A DNA stretch of 64,000 bases from Anaerolineales bacterium (GCA_026129255.1 JAHCIJ010000001.1:620001-684000), one strand, 5' to 3'. Counted from the stretch's first letter, positions 1 through 8,510 are shown. Notes: generated from the letters alone by a model not told the origin. Program-made: numbers and translations.

Positions 1-1668
1 GAGTTGTTGCGCCGCGAGCCGGGCAATGCCCAGGCCTGGTACCTGCTCAGCTTTGTGCTGGATGACCCCCAGCGCCGCCAATATGCGCTGCTGCAGGCGC
101 TGAAGGCGCAGCCCGATTTTGCGCGAGCTCAGGAGCGCCTGCGTACGCTGCGCGGTGAGGCGCCGCCTCCGCCGCCGGTGGCTCCGGCCGAGCCTGACGC
201 GCCCACCTTTACGCCCGCGTTTGCAGCCCCCGGATCGCTCGAAGACAGCCTGCGCGCCGAACAACAACCTGAAGAATCCAAACGCAAGTCGCCCTTGCGC
301 GCTGGGTTGCTCGCCTTGCTGCTGGTAGCGCTGCTGGCGGTTGTGTGGTCGGTCGGGCGCGGCCTGCTGGCGGGCGGCGCCCAAGGGCCGCAGCCCGCGG
401 CGACCAACGCGCCCTTCCGCACGCTGCCGGCGGTGTGGACCCCCACTGCTGACGGGGATGCCTCGCTGACCCCCACGCCAGACCCCGGCCCGCTGGCCAC
501 GCTGCAGCCCGAGGCGCAGGCTTTGCTGCAAACCATCGCAGAGCAGGTGGGCCAAACGCGCGGGCTGAACCTGGCGCGCCCGTTGCAGGCCATTTTGCTG
601 CAAGAGTCTGCCGCGGCCGGGCAGCTGCAGGCGGCAGCCATCCCCGATGCACAAAAGACCCAGCGCATGTTACAGGCGCTGGGTTTGCTTTCGGACTCTG
701 CTACATTGGATGATTACGCGCTGAATAGGACGCTGGATGGTTACGGCGCGGCCTACGATGCCGGTGATCGTACTGTGTACCTGCTGGGCGGCGCGCTGAC
801 CGATCCGCTGGCGTACGCCTATGCGCGCATGGCCGGGCGTGCTGCGCTGCAAGACCAGCAGGGCGCCGCGGCGCAGAACTGTGCGCTATTCGATGATGCT
901 TGCCGCGCCGTGCAGGCTTTGGTGCAGGGCGATGCCAACCTGAGCGCCGAGGAGTGGTTGGCGGCGGCCGGTGCGGCCGCATTCGACTCCGCCAGCCTGC
1001 CAGCGGCCAACTACGCCCGCATCCAAACCCAGCCGCCGTCTGACTTTGCCGTGTTGGATCTGCGCTTCCTGGCGGAGAGCGGGCTGAGCTTTGCCCGCGA
1101 CCTATTCACGGCGGGTGGTTGGGAGCAGGTCAATGCAGCCTATAGCAGTCTGCCCAGTACCACGGAGCAGATCTTGCATCCTGAAAAATTCGCAGTCAAT
1201 GAAGCGGCGCTGAATGTACAAGGTGTCGATCTGGCCACGGCTTTAGGTGACGGCTGGGAGCTGCAGGGCAGCGGCCAGCTGGGCGAGTGGCTCACGCGGT
1301 TGGTGCTGGCCGCCAGCGCGGACAGCAGCCTGCGCATTCCTGAGGAAAGCGCGGTTAGCGCGGCTTCAGGGTGGGGCGGTGACCATTTGCAAGTGTATTG
1401 GCGCGCTGGCGATGGCGCGTTTGCACTGGCCCAGCATTGGCTGGCGGATGACGTCACCCAGGGCCAGGAGTTGCATGCCGGCGTGCAGCAGTATCTCTCG
1501 CTGCGCTTTGGCGGCGCGCCCGGCGAGCTCGGCCGCGGGCGCTGCTGGCAAGCCAGCGGGCAGGCCGCGTGCTTGCTGGCCAATGGCGCCGAAGTGGTGT
1601 GGCTGCTGCTGCCGGATGACCCGGCGCTGATCGCTGCGGCCCTGGCGCTGTACCCCCACATCCCGTAG
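1..1668 (+). CDS. TPR-containing membrane-anchored protein, C-terminal part (5' end outside window)
   Basis: The reading frame is open from the first base, so the true start lies upstream and about 555 residues are visible. The first 45 residues form the end of a TPR-like helical region (pattern AWYLLSFVLDDPQRRQYALLQALKA split over two helices). A Pro-rich linker follows, then one hydrophobic transmembrane segment at about residues 98-120, then a Pro/Thr/Ala-rich spacer and a large extracytoplasmic domain. That domain has no recognised catalytic motif; its two-metal or protease character could not be shown. It is followed after 6 nt by a lipoprotein gene on the same strand, so the two are probably co-transcribed and both act at the cell envelope. 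Function unknown. Confidence 0.75.
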   Translation, partial: ELLRREPGNAQAWYLLSFVLDDPQRRQYALLQALKAQPDFARAQERLRTLRGEAPPPPPVAPAEPDAPTFTPAFAAPGSLEDSLRAEQQPEESKRKSPLRAGLLALLLVALLAVVWSVGRGLLAGGAQGPQPAATNAPFRTLPAVWTPTADGDASLTPTPDPGPLATLQPEAQALLQTIAEQVGQTRGLNLARPLQAILLQESAAAGQLQAAAIPDAQKTQRMLQALGLLSDSATLDDYALNRTLDGYGAAYDAGDRTVYLLGGALTDPLAYAYARMAGRAALQDQQGAAAQNCALFDDACRAVQALVQGDANLSAEEWLAAAGAAAFDSASLPAANYARIQTQPPSDFAVLDLRFLAESGLSFARDLFTAGGWEQVNAAYSSLPSTTEQILHPEKFAVNEAALNVQGVDLATALGDGWELQGSGQLGEWLTRLVLAASADSSLRIPEESAVSAASGWGGDHLQVYWRAGDGAFALAQHWLADDVTQGQELHAGVQQYLSLRFGGAPGELGRGRCWQASGQAACLLANGAEVVWLLLPDDPALIAAALALYPHIP

Positions 1669-1674
1669 AGTGCC

Positions 1675-2103
1675 ATGCGACTTATCAGTCTTTTGACCTT
1701 CAGCGTGCTGCTCACCGCCCTCAGCGGCTGTGCTGCAGGCAGCTCGCCGGCCAGCGGAAGCGCGATGGCGTCCATCTCGGGCACGCTGACATACCGCCAG
1801 CGCATCGCGCTGCCTGCCGACGCCCAGGTGATTGTGCGGTTGGCAGATGTCTCGCGCGCCGATGCGCCTGCCATCCTCATGGGCGAGCACAGTTTCGTGG
1901 CGCAGCACCAGGTGCCGCTTCCCTTCACAGTGGAGTACGACGCTGGCGCCATCCTGGATACTCACATCTACGCGCTGCAAGCCGAGATCCGGGATGCGCA
2001 GGGCGAGCTGCTCTTCCGCAACACCACCATCTATCCTGCCATCATCGGCGGCCAGGTGGCAGAGAGTGTGGAGATCATCCTGGATATGGTGAGTGGCCAG
2101 TAG
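1675..2103 (+). CDS. YbaY-family lipoprotein
   Basis: A 142-residue protein with a lipoprotein signal peptide; the lipobox LSGC puts the acylated cysteine near residue 19. The mature part matches the YbaY-type domain: the SGTLTYRQRIALP start, the VIVRLADVS strand and the TVEYD/YALQAEI strands of a small beta-sandwich found in periplasmic or surface lipoproteins, some of which act as pilotins or in glycan metabolism. The start is 6 nt after the previous stop, so it is read from the same mRNA. It is likely membrane-attached on the outer face. The family assignment is fairly secure, the cellular role is not. Confidence 0.8.
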   Translation: MRLISLLTFSVLLTALSGCAAGSSPASGSAMASISGTLTYRQRIALPADAQVIVRLADVSRADAPAILMGEHSFVAQHQVPLPFTVEYDAGAILDTHIYALQAEIRDAQGELLFRNTTIYPAIIGGQVAESVEIILDMVSGQ

Positions 2104-2123
2104 GCGCTGTTTATGGGTGTTTG

Positions 2124-2152
2124 TTGACAATCATTTGCCCGCATAGTAAACT
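2124..2152 (+). promoter_or_regulatory. Sigma-70 promoter of tRNA-Met
   Basis: TTGACA (2124-2129), a 17-nt spacer and TAAACT (2147-2152). The predicted transcript start near 2159 lies about 11 nt before the tRNA. Confidence 0.7.
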
Positions 2153-2169
2153 CGCCCGCGTTGTCTATT

Positions 2170-2241
2170 GGCGAGGTAGCTCAGTGGTAGAGCAGGGGAC
2201 TCATAAGCCCTTGGTCGTGAGTTCAAATCTCACTCTCGCCA
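2170..2241 (+). tRNA. tRNA-Met (CAT anticodon)
   Basis: Full cloverleaf: acceptor GGCGAGG/TCTCGCC, D-arm GCTC/GAGC with loop AGTGGTA, anticodon loop CTCATAA (anticodon CAT at 2202-2204), T-arm GTGAG/CTCAC with loop TTCAAAT, discriminator A at 2241. CCA is not encoded (ACCT follows). The anticodon stem lacks the three G:C pairs at the loop that mark initiator tRNA, so this is elongator Met, or less likely an Ile tRNA whose C34 becomes lysidine. Confidence 0.93.
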
Positions 2242-2277
2242 CCTCAAATTTCCCCGTGTATGCGGGGATTTTTGTTT
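2234..2277 (+). repeat. Direct repeat copy 1: tRNA-Met 3' end plus terminator
   Basis: Covers the last bases of the tRNA (TCTCGCCAC at 2234-2242) and the terminator hairpin. It recurs at 3316-3356, bracketing the gene at 2326-3297 like the two ends of an element inserted at a tRNA 3' end. Confidence 0.6.
2251..2277 (+). terminator. Rho-independent terminator after tRNA-Met
   Basis: CCCCGTGTATGCGGGG hairpin followed by ATTTTTGTTT, 10 nt after the tRNA. A nearly identical copy lies at 3330-3356. Confidence 0.85.
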
Positions 2278-2325
2278 AATGTTACGAAACAAGGTTGTGT
2301 CGAGGTGCTGACGTATAATCAAATC

Positions 2326-3297
2326 GTGAGCTCCCCCAAATCAGCCATAGACTGGCTGCTGGATTCAGATCCAGCCATCCGTTGGCAAGTCATGCGAGAC
2401 TTCACCAAAGACTCTGACGCCGCGGTGGCCGCCGAACGCGCCAAAGTGGCCACTGAAGGCTGGGGAGCCACGATCCTGGCAGCCCAGGCGGAAGACGGCA
2501 CCTGGGCCGGAGAAGTGCGTATTCCTGAATATCCTACGTTGCGCACGTTGCTGCTCTTGTGCGACATGGGGCTGGACCCTGAGAGCGAGCCCGCCCGCCG
2601 CGCACTGAGCCGCGTGCGAGCCAATGTCAAATGGCTGATGGATATTACTCAGGAAGAGCTGCCAAAAGACCAGGACATCCATTGGTGGCATAAGCCGTTC
2701 TTTGCCGGCGAGGTCGAGGCCTGCATGAACGGTAGGGTGGTCAAGGTCGGCGCGTACTTCGGCGAAGACATGCAGCCGTTGGTAGAGCAGTTGCTGGGTG
2801 AGCAGAAGGCCGATGGCGGCTGGAACTGCGAACCGGATTCGGTGCGCGGCTCCTTTCACTCTACGATCTGCGTACTCGAAGGCTTGCTGGAATACGAGAA
2901 GGCCACTGGCGGCTCGCCCGCGGTGACCGCCGCCCGGCAGCGGGGCGAGGAATACTTCCTGGAGCGGGGCATGCTGCGCTCATTGTCCACCGGTGAGGTG
3001 CCGGCGATCGATAACGCCACCGAACAGCCGCCAGCGTGGACGCTGTTTTCGTATCCGACCTCGAAGCACTACGATGTGCTGCGCGGGTTGGACTATATGC
3101 GTAATGCAGGTGTTAGCCCTGATGCGCGTGTGGCTGAAGCGATCGAATTGGTGGCAAGCAAGCGGAGCCAAGATGGGCGCTGGCCGCGTGAGAACATTCA
3201 TGATGATCCGGTTGCCCTCGAGATGGAAGGCGCCAGCGGCACGGATAGCTATTGGAACACGCTGCGCGCTTTGCGGGTATTGGCTTGGTATTCATAA
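2326..3297 (+). CDS. Terpenoid cyclase / prenyltransferase-fold protein
   Basis: A 323-residue protein of alternating helices with QADGGW- and SQDGRW-type turns (QKADGGWN about residue 162, SQDGRWPREN about 287), typical of the alpha/alpha toroid of squalene-hopene cyclases and protein prenyltransferases. The DxDD catalytic motif of cyclases is not visible, so it is probably a toroid relative without that activity. The GTG at 2326 is chosen because TATAAT at 2314-2319 ends 6 nt before it, which fits leaderless transcription. An upstream ATG at 2260 lies inside the tRNA terminator and is not credible. The gene stands alone between two copies of a tRNA-end/terminator repeat. Confidence 0.75.
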   Translation: MSSPKSAIDWLLDSDPAIRWQVMRDFTKDSDAAVAAERAKVATEGWGATILAAQAEDGTWAGEVRIPEYPTLRTLLLLCDMGLDPESEPARRALSRVRANVKWLMDITQEELPKDQDIHWWHKPFFAGEVEACMNGRVVKVGAYFGEDMQPLVEQLLGEQKADGGWNCEPDSVRGSFHSTICVLEGLLEYEKATGGSPAVTAARQRGEEYFLERGMLRSLSTGEVPAIDNATEQPPAWTLFSYPTSKHYDVLRGLDYMRNAGVSPDARVAEAIELVASKRSQDGRWPRENIHDDPVALEMEGASGTDSYWNTLRALRVLAWYS

Positions 3298-3315
3298 CCT
3301 TCAGTAGCGTCTATC

Positions 3316-3356
3316 TCTCGCCACAGCCTTCCCCGTGTATACGGGGATTTTTGTTT
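3316..3356 (+). repeat. Direct repeat copy 2: tRNA 3'-end remnant plus terminator
   Basis: TCTCGCCAC (3316-3324) repeats the last bases of the tRNA-Met, and the following hairpin with T-rich tail repeats the tRNA terminator with one base change (GTGTATACGG for GTGTATGCGG). No cloverleaf exists here. Confidence 0.6.
3330..3356 (+). terminator. Rho-independent terminator
   Basis: CCCCGT-GTAT-ACGGGG hairpin followed by ATTTTTGTTT, 33 nt after the toroid-protein gene. Confidence 0.82.
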
Positions 3357-3417
3357 GGACCGCAATCACATATAATTTTCTTCTCTATTCGCCACATTGC
3401 ACAAGGAGGAGCCTACC

Positions 3418-4443
3418 ATGGCCGAAACTCGCCCCTTTAAACCCAGCTGGCTCGATTCTTTGATGGACTGGGTCAGCGCTCTCAAGATCGCGTCCCCTCT
3501 GTTCTATATCTTGTTGTATGTGGCCTGTGTTCTGGTGATCCATCTTGCCCTATGGTTCGAGGGCAGGTTGGATTGGGGTATGTTGGACTCGTACATCTTC
3601 TTTGATGTTATTTGGTTTCCCTTGGGTTTGGGCTACGTTCATTACATGGAGCGCGTCGCTCAGCGCTCGATTGCGGAGATCCGTCCAGCCTTGAGTGTTT
3701 CTGACAGCGAGTTCGAGAGCATCCGCTATCGGTTTACAACCTTGCCCTTCTGGCCCATTCTCATCATCACGGTGCTGGGCTTCATCTTTGGCATGTTGCT
3801 CGCCTTCCAATCGGGAAGTACAGACTCGATCAGCAGTATTCTGTGGGCTGGCCTTTCGGGCTTGGGCTATACCTTCCTGCCCATCTGGCTGTATGCTGCC
3901 TATCGCCATGTCTCCCAGATCGACGACCTGTACACCAAGGTCAAGAAGCTGAATCTGTTCAATCTGCAACCCTTGTATGGCCTGGCGCGCGTCGCTATGG
4001 TTGTGGGTATTTTCCTGGTGCTGCTGGTCAATATCAACTTCCTGAGCGAGACCTACTTTGGCTCAGTGACTCAGACACCTGAGATGATTGTCACTCTCTC
4101 GATGATCGGCATCACCGCCGCCGTGGCGGTGTTTGTGATCCCGGTGCTGGGTATCCACCGCAAGATCGAGAAGGACAAGACCAACCTGCTGGCCGAGAAT
4201 GCCGAGCAGATCGAAAGCCTGCGCGGCGACATCCAGAGTGATATGGAGGGCCGCAACTTCAAGAACATTGACGGGCTGGAGAAGGGCTTGAGCGCGCTGC
4301 TCAAAGTGCGCGAGAGCATCACCGCCATCCCCACTTGGCCGTGGAGCCCGGGCACCTTTGGCAAGTTCGCCTCGGCCATCGTGCTGCCGCTGATCGTGTG
4401 GTTATTGCAGCGCGTGATGACGCCGTTCTTTGCGGTGCCGTGA
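3418..4443 (+). CDS. Multi-pass membrane protein of unknown function
   Basis: A 341-residue protein with about six hydrophobic segments (about residues 25-45, 60-75, 112-132, 142-160, 190-210, 225-245), then a cytosolic, charged coiled-coil-like stretch (EKDKTNLLAENAEQIE, about 252-275) and a final C-terminal hydrophobic segment. The ATG at 3418 follows AAGGAGGAG by 8 nt, which decides the start over an upstream in-frame ATG at 3397. TATAAT at 3371-3376 suggests its own promoter. No family was recognised; neither catalytic residues nor a transporter signature can be seen. It lies alone between the repeat-bounded gene and the YcaQ-type gene. Confidence 0.7.
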   Translation: MAETRPFKPSWLDSLMDWVSALKIASPLFYILLYVACVLVIHLALWFEGRLDWGMLDSYIFFDVIWFPLGLGYVHYMERVAQRSIAEIRPALSVSDSEFESIRYRFTTLPFWPILIITVLGFIFGMLLAFQSGSTDSISSILWAGLSGLGYTFLPIWLYAAYRHVSQIDDLYTKVKKLNLFNLQPLYGLARVAMVVGIFLVLLVNINFLSETYFGSVTQTPEMIVTLSMIGITAAVAVFVIPVLGIHRKIEKDKTNLLAENAEQIESLRGDIQSDMEGRNFKNIDGLEKGLSALLKVRESITAIPTWPWSPGTFGKFASAIVLPLIVWLLQRVMTPFFAVP

Positions 4444-4500
4444 TGCTTGACAAACCGCCCGCGAATTAGGGTTTGAGCCTTTTTGCTCTAGAATTTACTT

Positions 4501-5742
4501 ATGCTCACTATTGACTTACAAACCGCGCGCCGCTTCATCTTGGGCAAGCAGGGCTTGTGGCCCGGCCGCCGCTGGCAGGGCGCCAAGGGTACGCAGCAGG
4601 CTATGCGCGCCATGGAGTATCTGCAGCTCGACCCGCTGCAGATCATTGCCCGCAGCCAGGACATCAAGCTGCACAGCCGCGTGCTGGATTACAAGCTGGC
4701 GATGTGGGAAGACGCTGCTTACAAGAAGCGCAAGTTCTTTGACTGGGGCGGCTGGCTGGCGGTGCGCCCGATGGACGAGCTGCCGTATTGGCGTGTGGTC
4801 ATGCGCCGTGAGAAGACGGCGGGGTACACCAACATAAGCAAGACGGGCAGTGAACACGCTGCTGCCATCAAAGAAATGCGCGCCGTGCTGCGCGAGCGCG
4901 GCACCGTCAGCAATCGGGACTTCGAAATGGCCGCTCGCACCCGCACGCAGAGCTACCGTGGCCGCAAGGACAGCGCTGTGGCCTTATATTACTTGTGGCG
5001 CACCGGCGAAGTGATGACCCATCACCGTGAGAAGTTCGAGCGCGTGTATGCGCTTACCGAAACCGTCGCGCCTGCCGAACTCATCCGCGAAGCTAGCGAT
5101 GCGGAGACCGACCGCTTCCTCATCTGCAAGGAAATTGCGCACAATGGGCTGGCGCGCTTCAACCGCACCGCCGAGGCTTACTTCCGCGGCGTTCCTCTTG
5201 ATAGGGCTACCAAACTGCGCGAGAGCCTGCTGGCCGATGGCGAAATCATCGAAGTGCAGGTGGAGGGTTGGAAGCACGTGCACTGCGCCCTGGCCAGCGA
5301 CGCCAAGCTGCTGAAGGAGCTGGCCGCCGGACGTGTGCCCAAGGCCTGGAAGCCGCTGGGCGCCAGCACCGAAGACGAAGCCAGCTTCCTGGCTCCGCTG
5401 GATCCGGTGAGCGCTCGCGGCCGCGCCAAGCCGCTGTTTGACTTCGATTACGTCTGGGAAGTCTACAAGCCGGAGGACAAGCGCAAGTACGGATATTATG
5501 TGCTGCCTATCCTGTGGGGTGACCGCCTGGTAGGGCGTTTTGACAGCAAACTGGACCGCACTACCAACACCTTTGTCATCCTGGGCTTGTGGCTCGAGGA
5601 CAAGCGCCTTGCAAAGGACGCCGCCTTTGTCGAAGCGCTGGCGGCGGGCTTTGTACGTTTCAAAACCTTCCTGGGCGCCGAGAAGCTGAATGCCAAGTCG
5701 GTGAGCGACGCGGCCCTGCGCAAACGCCTCAGCGCCCTCTAA
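4501..5742 (+). CDS. YcaQ-family winged-helix DNA glycosylase
   Basis: A 413-residue protein of the YcaQ/AlkZ family, which unhooks DNA interstrand crosslinks and removes bulky alkylated bases. Visible family marks are LQLDPLQIIARSQDI (about residues 39-53), where the Q-x-D pattern corresponds to the family catalytic motif, the FDWGGWLAVRPMDELPYW segment (about 80-97), and the C-terminal YYVLPILWGDRLVGRFD strand region (about 330-347). Length is normal for the family. TAGAAT at 4489-4494 ends 6 nt before the ATG and no Shine-Dalgarno is present, so a leaderless mRNA is likely. Monocistronic. Confidence 0.85.
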   Translation: MLTIDLQTARRFILGKQGLWPGRRWQGAKGTQQAMRAMEYLQLDPLQIIARSQDIKLHSRVLDYKLAMWEDAAYKKRKFFDWGGWLAVRPMDELPYWRVVMRREKTAGYTNISKTGSEHAAAIKEMRAVLRERGTVSNRDFEMAARTRTQSYRGRKDSAVALYYLWRTGEVMTHHREKFERVYALTETVAPAELIREASDAETDRFLICKEIAHNGLARFNRTAEAYFRGVPLDRATKLRESLLADGEIIEVQVEGWKHVHCALASDAKLLKELAAGRVPKAWKPLGASTEDEASFLAPLDPVSARGRAKPLFDFDYVWEVYKPEDKRKYGYYVLPILWGDRLVGRFDSKLDRTTNTFVILGLWLEDKRLAKDAAFVEALAAGFVRFKTFLGAEKLNAKSVSDAALRKRLSAL

Positions 5743-5802
5743 GCGCCATCATTTCTTCTCACGTTGGGGTACAGTGGATACCTGCTCACAAAGGAGCGTG
5801 CC

Positions 5803-6399
5803 ATGAAAAATACACTCGTATTGCTTGCCACGATGGTGCTGGCTGCCTGCGCAGCCCCGGCGGCTGCACCGACACAGGTGGCGGAAGCGCTGCCGCCGAC
5901 GCTTGAGCCTATTGCGCCCACGGCAGCCCCCACAGACGCGTCGCCGCCTTTTGAGGCGGCCACCTTCGTGGATGCCGAGGGGCGCTTCAGTTTTCAGTAC
6001 CCGGCCAGCTGGACGGTGCTGGGTGGCGAAGCCGGCAGCCGCGGTCAGTATGTACAGATCGCCTCATGGGATCCGGGCGACGCGCCTGTTGAGAGCCTGC
6101 CGCGCGGCGAGAGCCAGCTGCAAGTGGCTGTGTATCAGTGGGACCCCAAGGGAGACCTGGATGCTCGGCTGGATATGCGCCGCACAGCCTTCATAAACTC
6201 TGGAATTCAAATCGTTGAGGAAACTGTGCTGCCCTTGGCCACTGGCCCGGATGGGGTGCGCATGCTCTTGCACTACAATGGCGAAGAGATCTTGCAATAC
6301 TTCTTTTTGTTGGGTGATGAGTATTTGGAGTTCACAGCTTTGGGTGATTTCCAGGTGATAGACGAGGCGATCGCTACCTTCATGTACGGTTCGCGCTAG
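5803..6399 (+). CDS. Lipoprotein with PsbP/Mog1-like domain
   Basis: A 198-residue protein with a lipoprotein signal (LAAC, acylated cysteine near residue 15), a Pro/Thr/Ala-rich tether to about residue 45, and a domain starting FVDAEGRFSFQYPASW. This opening is typical of PsbP/Mog1-like beta-sandwich domains found in many actinobacterial and Chloroflexota lipoproteins; the assignment rests on this pattern only. The ATG at 5803 follows AAAGGAG by 8 nt, which excludes an upstream in-frame start. It ends 6 nt before yaaA and may share its transcript. Confidence 0.65.
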   Translation: MKNTLVLLATMVLAACAAPAAAPTQVAEALPPTLEPIAPTAAPTDASPPFEAATFVDAEGRFSFQYPASWTVLGGEAGSRGQYVQIASWDPGDAPVESLPRGESQLQVAVYQWDPKGDLDARLDMRRTAFINSGIQIVEETVLPLATGPDGVRMLLHYNGEEILQYFFLLGDEYLEFTALGDFQVIDEAIATFMYGSR

Positions 6400-6405
6400 C
6401 GCAGT

Positions 6406-7206
6406 ATGCTAATTCTTCTGCATTCTTCCAAAGCCATGCGTACGGCACCCGAAGGCGCAGGCAGCTTGGATACGCCGCTGCTGCTGCCACAGGCACGGGT
6501 GCTGGCGGGCTACCTCAAGACGCTCAGCCCGGATGCGCTGGCCAGCATGATGAAGCTCTCCGGCCCGCTGGCGGCCAAGACGCATGCGCTCATCGCCGCT
6601 TGGACGGATGCGCCCGGCCAGCAGACGGCCGCGCTGGATAGCTTCATCGGTGACATCTACAGTGGCATGCAGGCGCCCAGCCTGAGCGCGGCTGACCGCA
6701 AGTATGCCAACGGCACATTGCGCATCCTCTCTGGCCTGTATGGAGTGCTGCGCCCGCTGGATGGCATCGTGCCGTACCGGCTGGAAATGGGCTACAAGCT
6801 GCCCAGTTTCACGCATAAGGATATGTACGCGTTTTGGGGCAGCCAGGTAGCGGACACGCTATCTGGCAGAGGCATCATCGTCAACCTGGCCGCCAAGGAA
6901 TACTACGATGTGGTGACGCCGTTTATGGACGCCTCGCGTTTTATTGCGCCCAAGTTCCTGACCCTCAACCGCAAAACAGGGCAGCCCGCCTTTGTCACCG
7001 TGCATGCCAAAGTGGCGCGTGGCGCCTTCGCCCACTGGTTGCTGGTCAACCGCATCCAGGGGGCCGCTGACCTGCCGGGCTTTGACGAGATCGGCTATCG
7101 CTACGATAAAAAGCGCAGCACGCCGGATACGCCGGTGTTTGTGTGCAAGGATTTCGGCGGCACGGGGCTCAGCATCCGCATGCAGGACAAACAGGGGTTA
7201 AGCTAG
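6406..7206 (+). CDS. yaaA: YaaA-family peroxide stress protein (UPF0246)
   Basis: A 266-residue member of the YaaA/DUF328 family, which in E. coli limits free iron and DNA damage during peroxide stress and has been reported to bind DNA. Signature parts are MLILLHSSKAM at the N-terminus (the family lysine), SGLYGVLRPLDGIVPYRLEMG (split over two strands, about 107-127), VNLAAKEYY (about 162-170) and VHAKVARGAFAHWL. The length is normal. It starts 6 nt after a lipoprotein gene. Confidence 0.9.
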   Translation: MLILLHSSKAMRTAPEGAGSLDTPLLLPQARVLAGYLKTLSPDALASMMKLSGPLAAKTHALIAAWTDAPGQQTAALDSFIGDIYSGMQAPSLSAADRKYANGTLRILSGLYGVLRPLDGIVPYRLEMGYKLPSFTHKDMYAFWGSQVADTLSGRGIIVNLAAKEYYDVVTPFMDASRFIAPKFLTLNRKTGQPAFVTVHAKVARGAFAHWLLVNRIQGAADLPGFDEIGYRYDKKRSTPDTPVFVCKDFGGTGLSIRMQDKQGLS

Positions 7207-7272
7207 TATCACGTTATTTTTGAACTAGAATTATTCGTAGTGCCTGACCATCCGAAAAGAGGAGGATAGAGG

Positions 7273-7953
7273 ATGAGATCACCCTGGATAATTGCTTTGA
7301 TGTCGCTCTTCCCGGGACTGGGTTTGTTGACTCTGGGGAAAGTGCGAAGTGCCGCCATTGTGTTCGGCTTATTTTTGCTCCTGGCGGGTTATGGTTTGTT
7401 TGGTCCGCTTGGCTTCTTCACTGACTTGATCTTTAATCTTGCTTTTGCATTATGGGCAATTCAAATTGTGTATGCATTCCAGGTGGCCAAGCGCGAGGAG
7501 CTTGCCGGGGCGCTCGATCCGCGGGCCGCCAAACCAGCTGCGCCTGTGAGCAAGCCGGTGGCCGGCATAGGGCGGCCAGAGCGTATGAAGCTCGCCGCAC
7601 TCCAGGTCCTTGAGCCGCAGTTGGAGCCGAAAGAGGCGCTGTTGGCTGCGGTGTGGGGTCTTGATATGGGCAGCGTTTGGCTGCTTGGCACCTTTGCGAT
7701 GAAGCAGCTACACATTGGCGTTACCAAAGATCACCTGATACGCGTGCAGATGGATATGATGGGCAAGCCGTATCAGGTCCACCGCCATGGGCTGCGCTCC
7801 GTGACTTCCGCCTGGTTAAAGCACGGCCTCGTCCAAGATCGTTTGCGCATCCAGGTGGACGGCGAAAAGGGCAATACCTACCGAGTGCAGCGCGCCCAGC
7901 GCGAGGAGAGCCAGCTCCTGCTAGAACTCCTCACCCGGCATAGCGGCAATTAA
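7273..7953 (+). CDS. Membrane protein with cytosolic PH-like domain
   Basis: A 226-residue protein with two or three N-terminal transmembrane segments (about residues 5-75), a Pro/Ala-rich linker (about 88-110) and a soluble domain. In the soluble part VTKDHLIRVQMDMMGKPYQVHRHGLRSV looks like the strands of a bacterial PH-like domain (key residues about 152-180). The start is supported by GAGGAGGATAGAGG directly upstream, and TAGAAT at 7226-7231 may be its -10 box. Its last 4 nt overlap the end of the convergent gene at 7950. Function unknown. Confidence 0.65.
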   Translation: MRSPWIIALMSLFPGLGLLTLGKVRSAAIVFGLFLLLAGYGLFGPLGFFTDLIFNLAFALWAIQIVYAFQVAKREELAGALDPRAAKPAAPVSKPVAGIGRPERMKLAALQVLEPQLEPKEALLAAVWGLDMGSVWLLGTFAMKQLHIGVTKDHLIRVQMDMMGKPYQVHRHGLRSVTSAWLKHGLVQDRLRIQVDGEKGNTYRVQRAQREESQLLLELLTRHSGN

Positions 7954-8321
7954 GGCGTAGCGCTTACATCCAGCGCCACGGGTAGGGCAGTGCTGGCCCA
8001 ATCGTTGAGCGGCTTGCCGGTTTCCCAGTGGTAGTACTTGGCTGCCAGCAGGCGGCGTGCCACGGCCTGCTCGGCCGCATCTTCAACCAGCCGTGCCGTG
8101 GCATCAAAGTGCGCGTCACGGATGCGCACGCGCACCTGCGGCCGGGCCAGCAGGTTCTTGACCCAGTCTGATGCAGCCCCGCTGCCGGAAAGCAGGTACA
8201 GGCTGCCGCCCTGCACCCCAAACCAGATCTCGATCTCGTGTGGGTTGCCTGTACGCCGCCCACGTGTGGTGAGGTAGCAATAGTCTTCTTGTGCAAATGT
8301 GCTCAAATTAACGTCGGACAT
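7950..8321 (-). CDS. Deazaflavin (F420)-dependent nitroreductase-family protein
   Basis: A 123-residue split-barrel protein of the DDN/PNPOx-like family. The stretches YCYLTTRGRRTGNPHEIEIWF, LYLLSGSGAASDWVKNLLARPQVRVR and AAKYYHW (split over residues about 14-34, 42-66, 92-98) are typical of F420H2-binding reductases; the T-x-GR-x-TG pattern contacts the cofactor in characterised members. A relative that binds FMN or heme is the alternative. It stands alone, convergent with the gene before it and divergent from the E1 gene. Confidence 0.8.
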   Translation of the reverse strand: MSDVNLSTFAQEDYCYLTTRGRRTGNPHEIEIWFGVQGGSLYLLSGSGAASDWVKNLLARPQVRVRIRDAHFDATARLVEDAAEQAVARRLLAAKYYHWETGKPLNDWASTALPVALDVSATP

Positions 8322-8369
8322 AATTTCAGGCCTTTAACCATTCGCTAACCAACAAGTGTGTCAAATCAC

Positions 8370-8397
8370 TTGACAGGTAAGCAGTGCTTGCTATACT
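8370..8397 (+). promoter_or_regulatory. Sigma-70 promoter of the E1 dehydrogenase gene
   Basis: TTGACA (8370-8375), a 16-nt spacer and TATACT (8392-8397). The expected start near 8404 gives a leader of about 107 nt that begins with a strong hairpin. Confidence 0.7.
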
Positions 8398-8408
8398 TGC
8401 AATTAGAT

Positions 8409-8441
8409 AAACGTCTGGGTGCCCCCCTCACCTAGGCGTTT
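8409..8441 (+). other. Stem-loop at the start of the E1 leader
   Basis: A 13-pair stem (two G:T pairs) closes a C-rich loop CCCCCCT. It begins about 5 nt into the predicted transcript and is followed by TGTCATTT, not a clear T-tract, so it may stabilise the mRNA or control it instead of ending transcription. Confidence 0.5.
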
Positions 8442-8510
8442 GTCATTTAAAGGCAAGTTGTGGGGCTATGATAAACTACCCGTGTTGCACTTTCCCTGAA
8501 GGAATCTCAC

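Noticed and set aside
2260..2325. Longer start for the toroid-protein gene (ATG at 2260)
   Set aside because: It lies inside the tRNA terminator hairpin, and TATAAT ending 6 nt before GTG 2326 gives a better start.
3316..3324. Second tRNA gene at the duplicated tRNA end
   Set aside because: Only the last nine bases are present; no arms can be formed.
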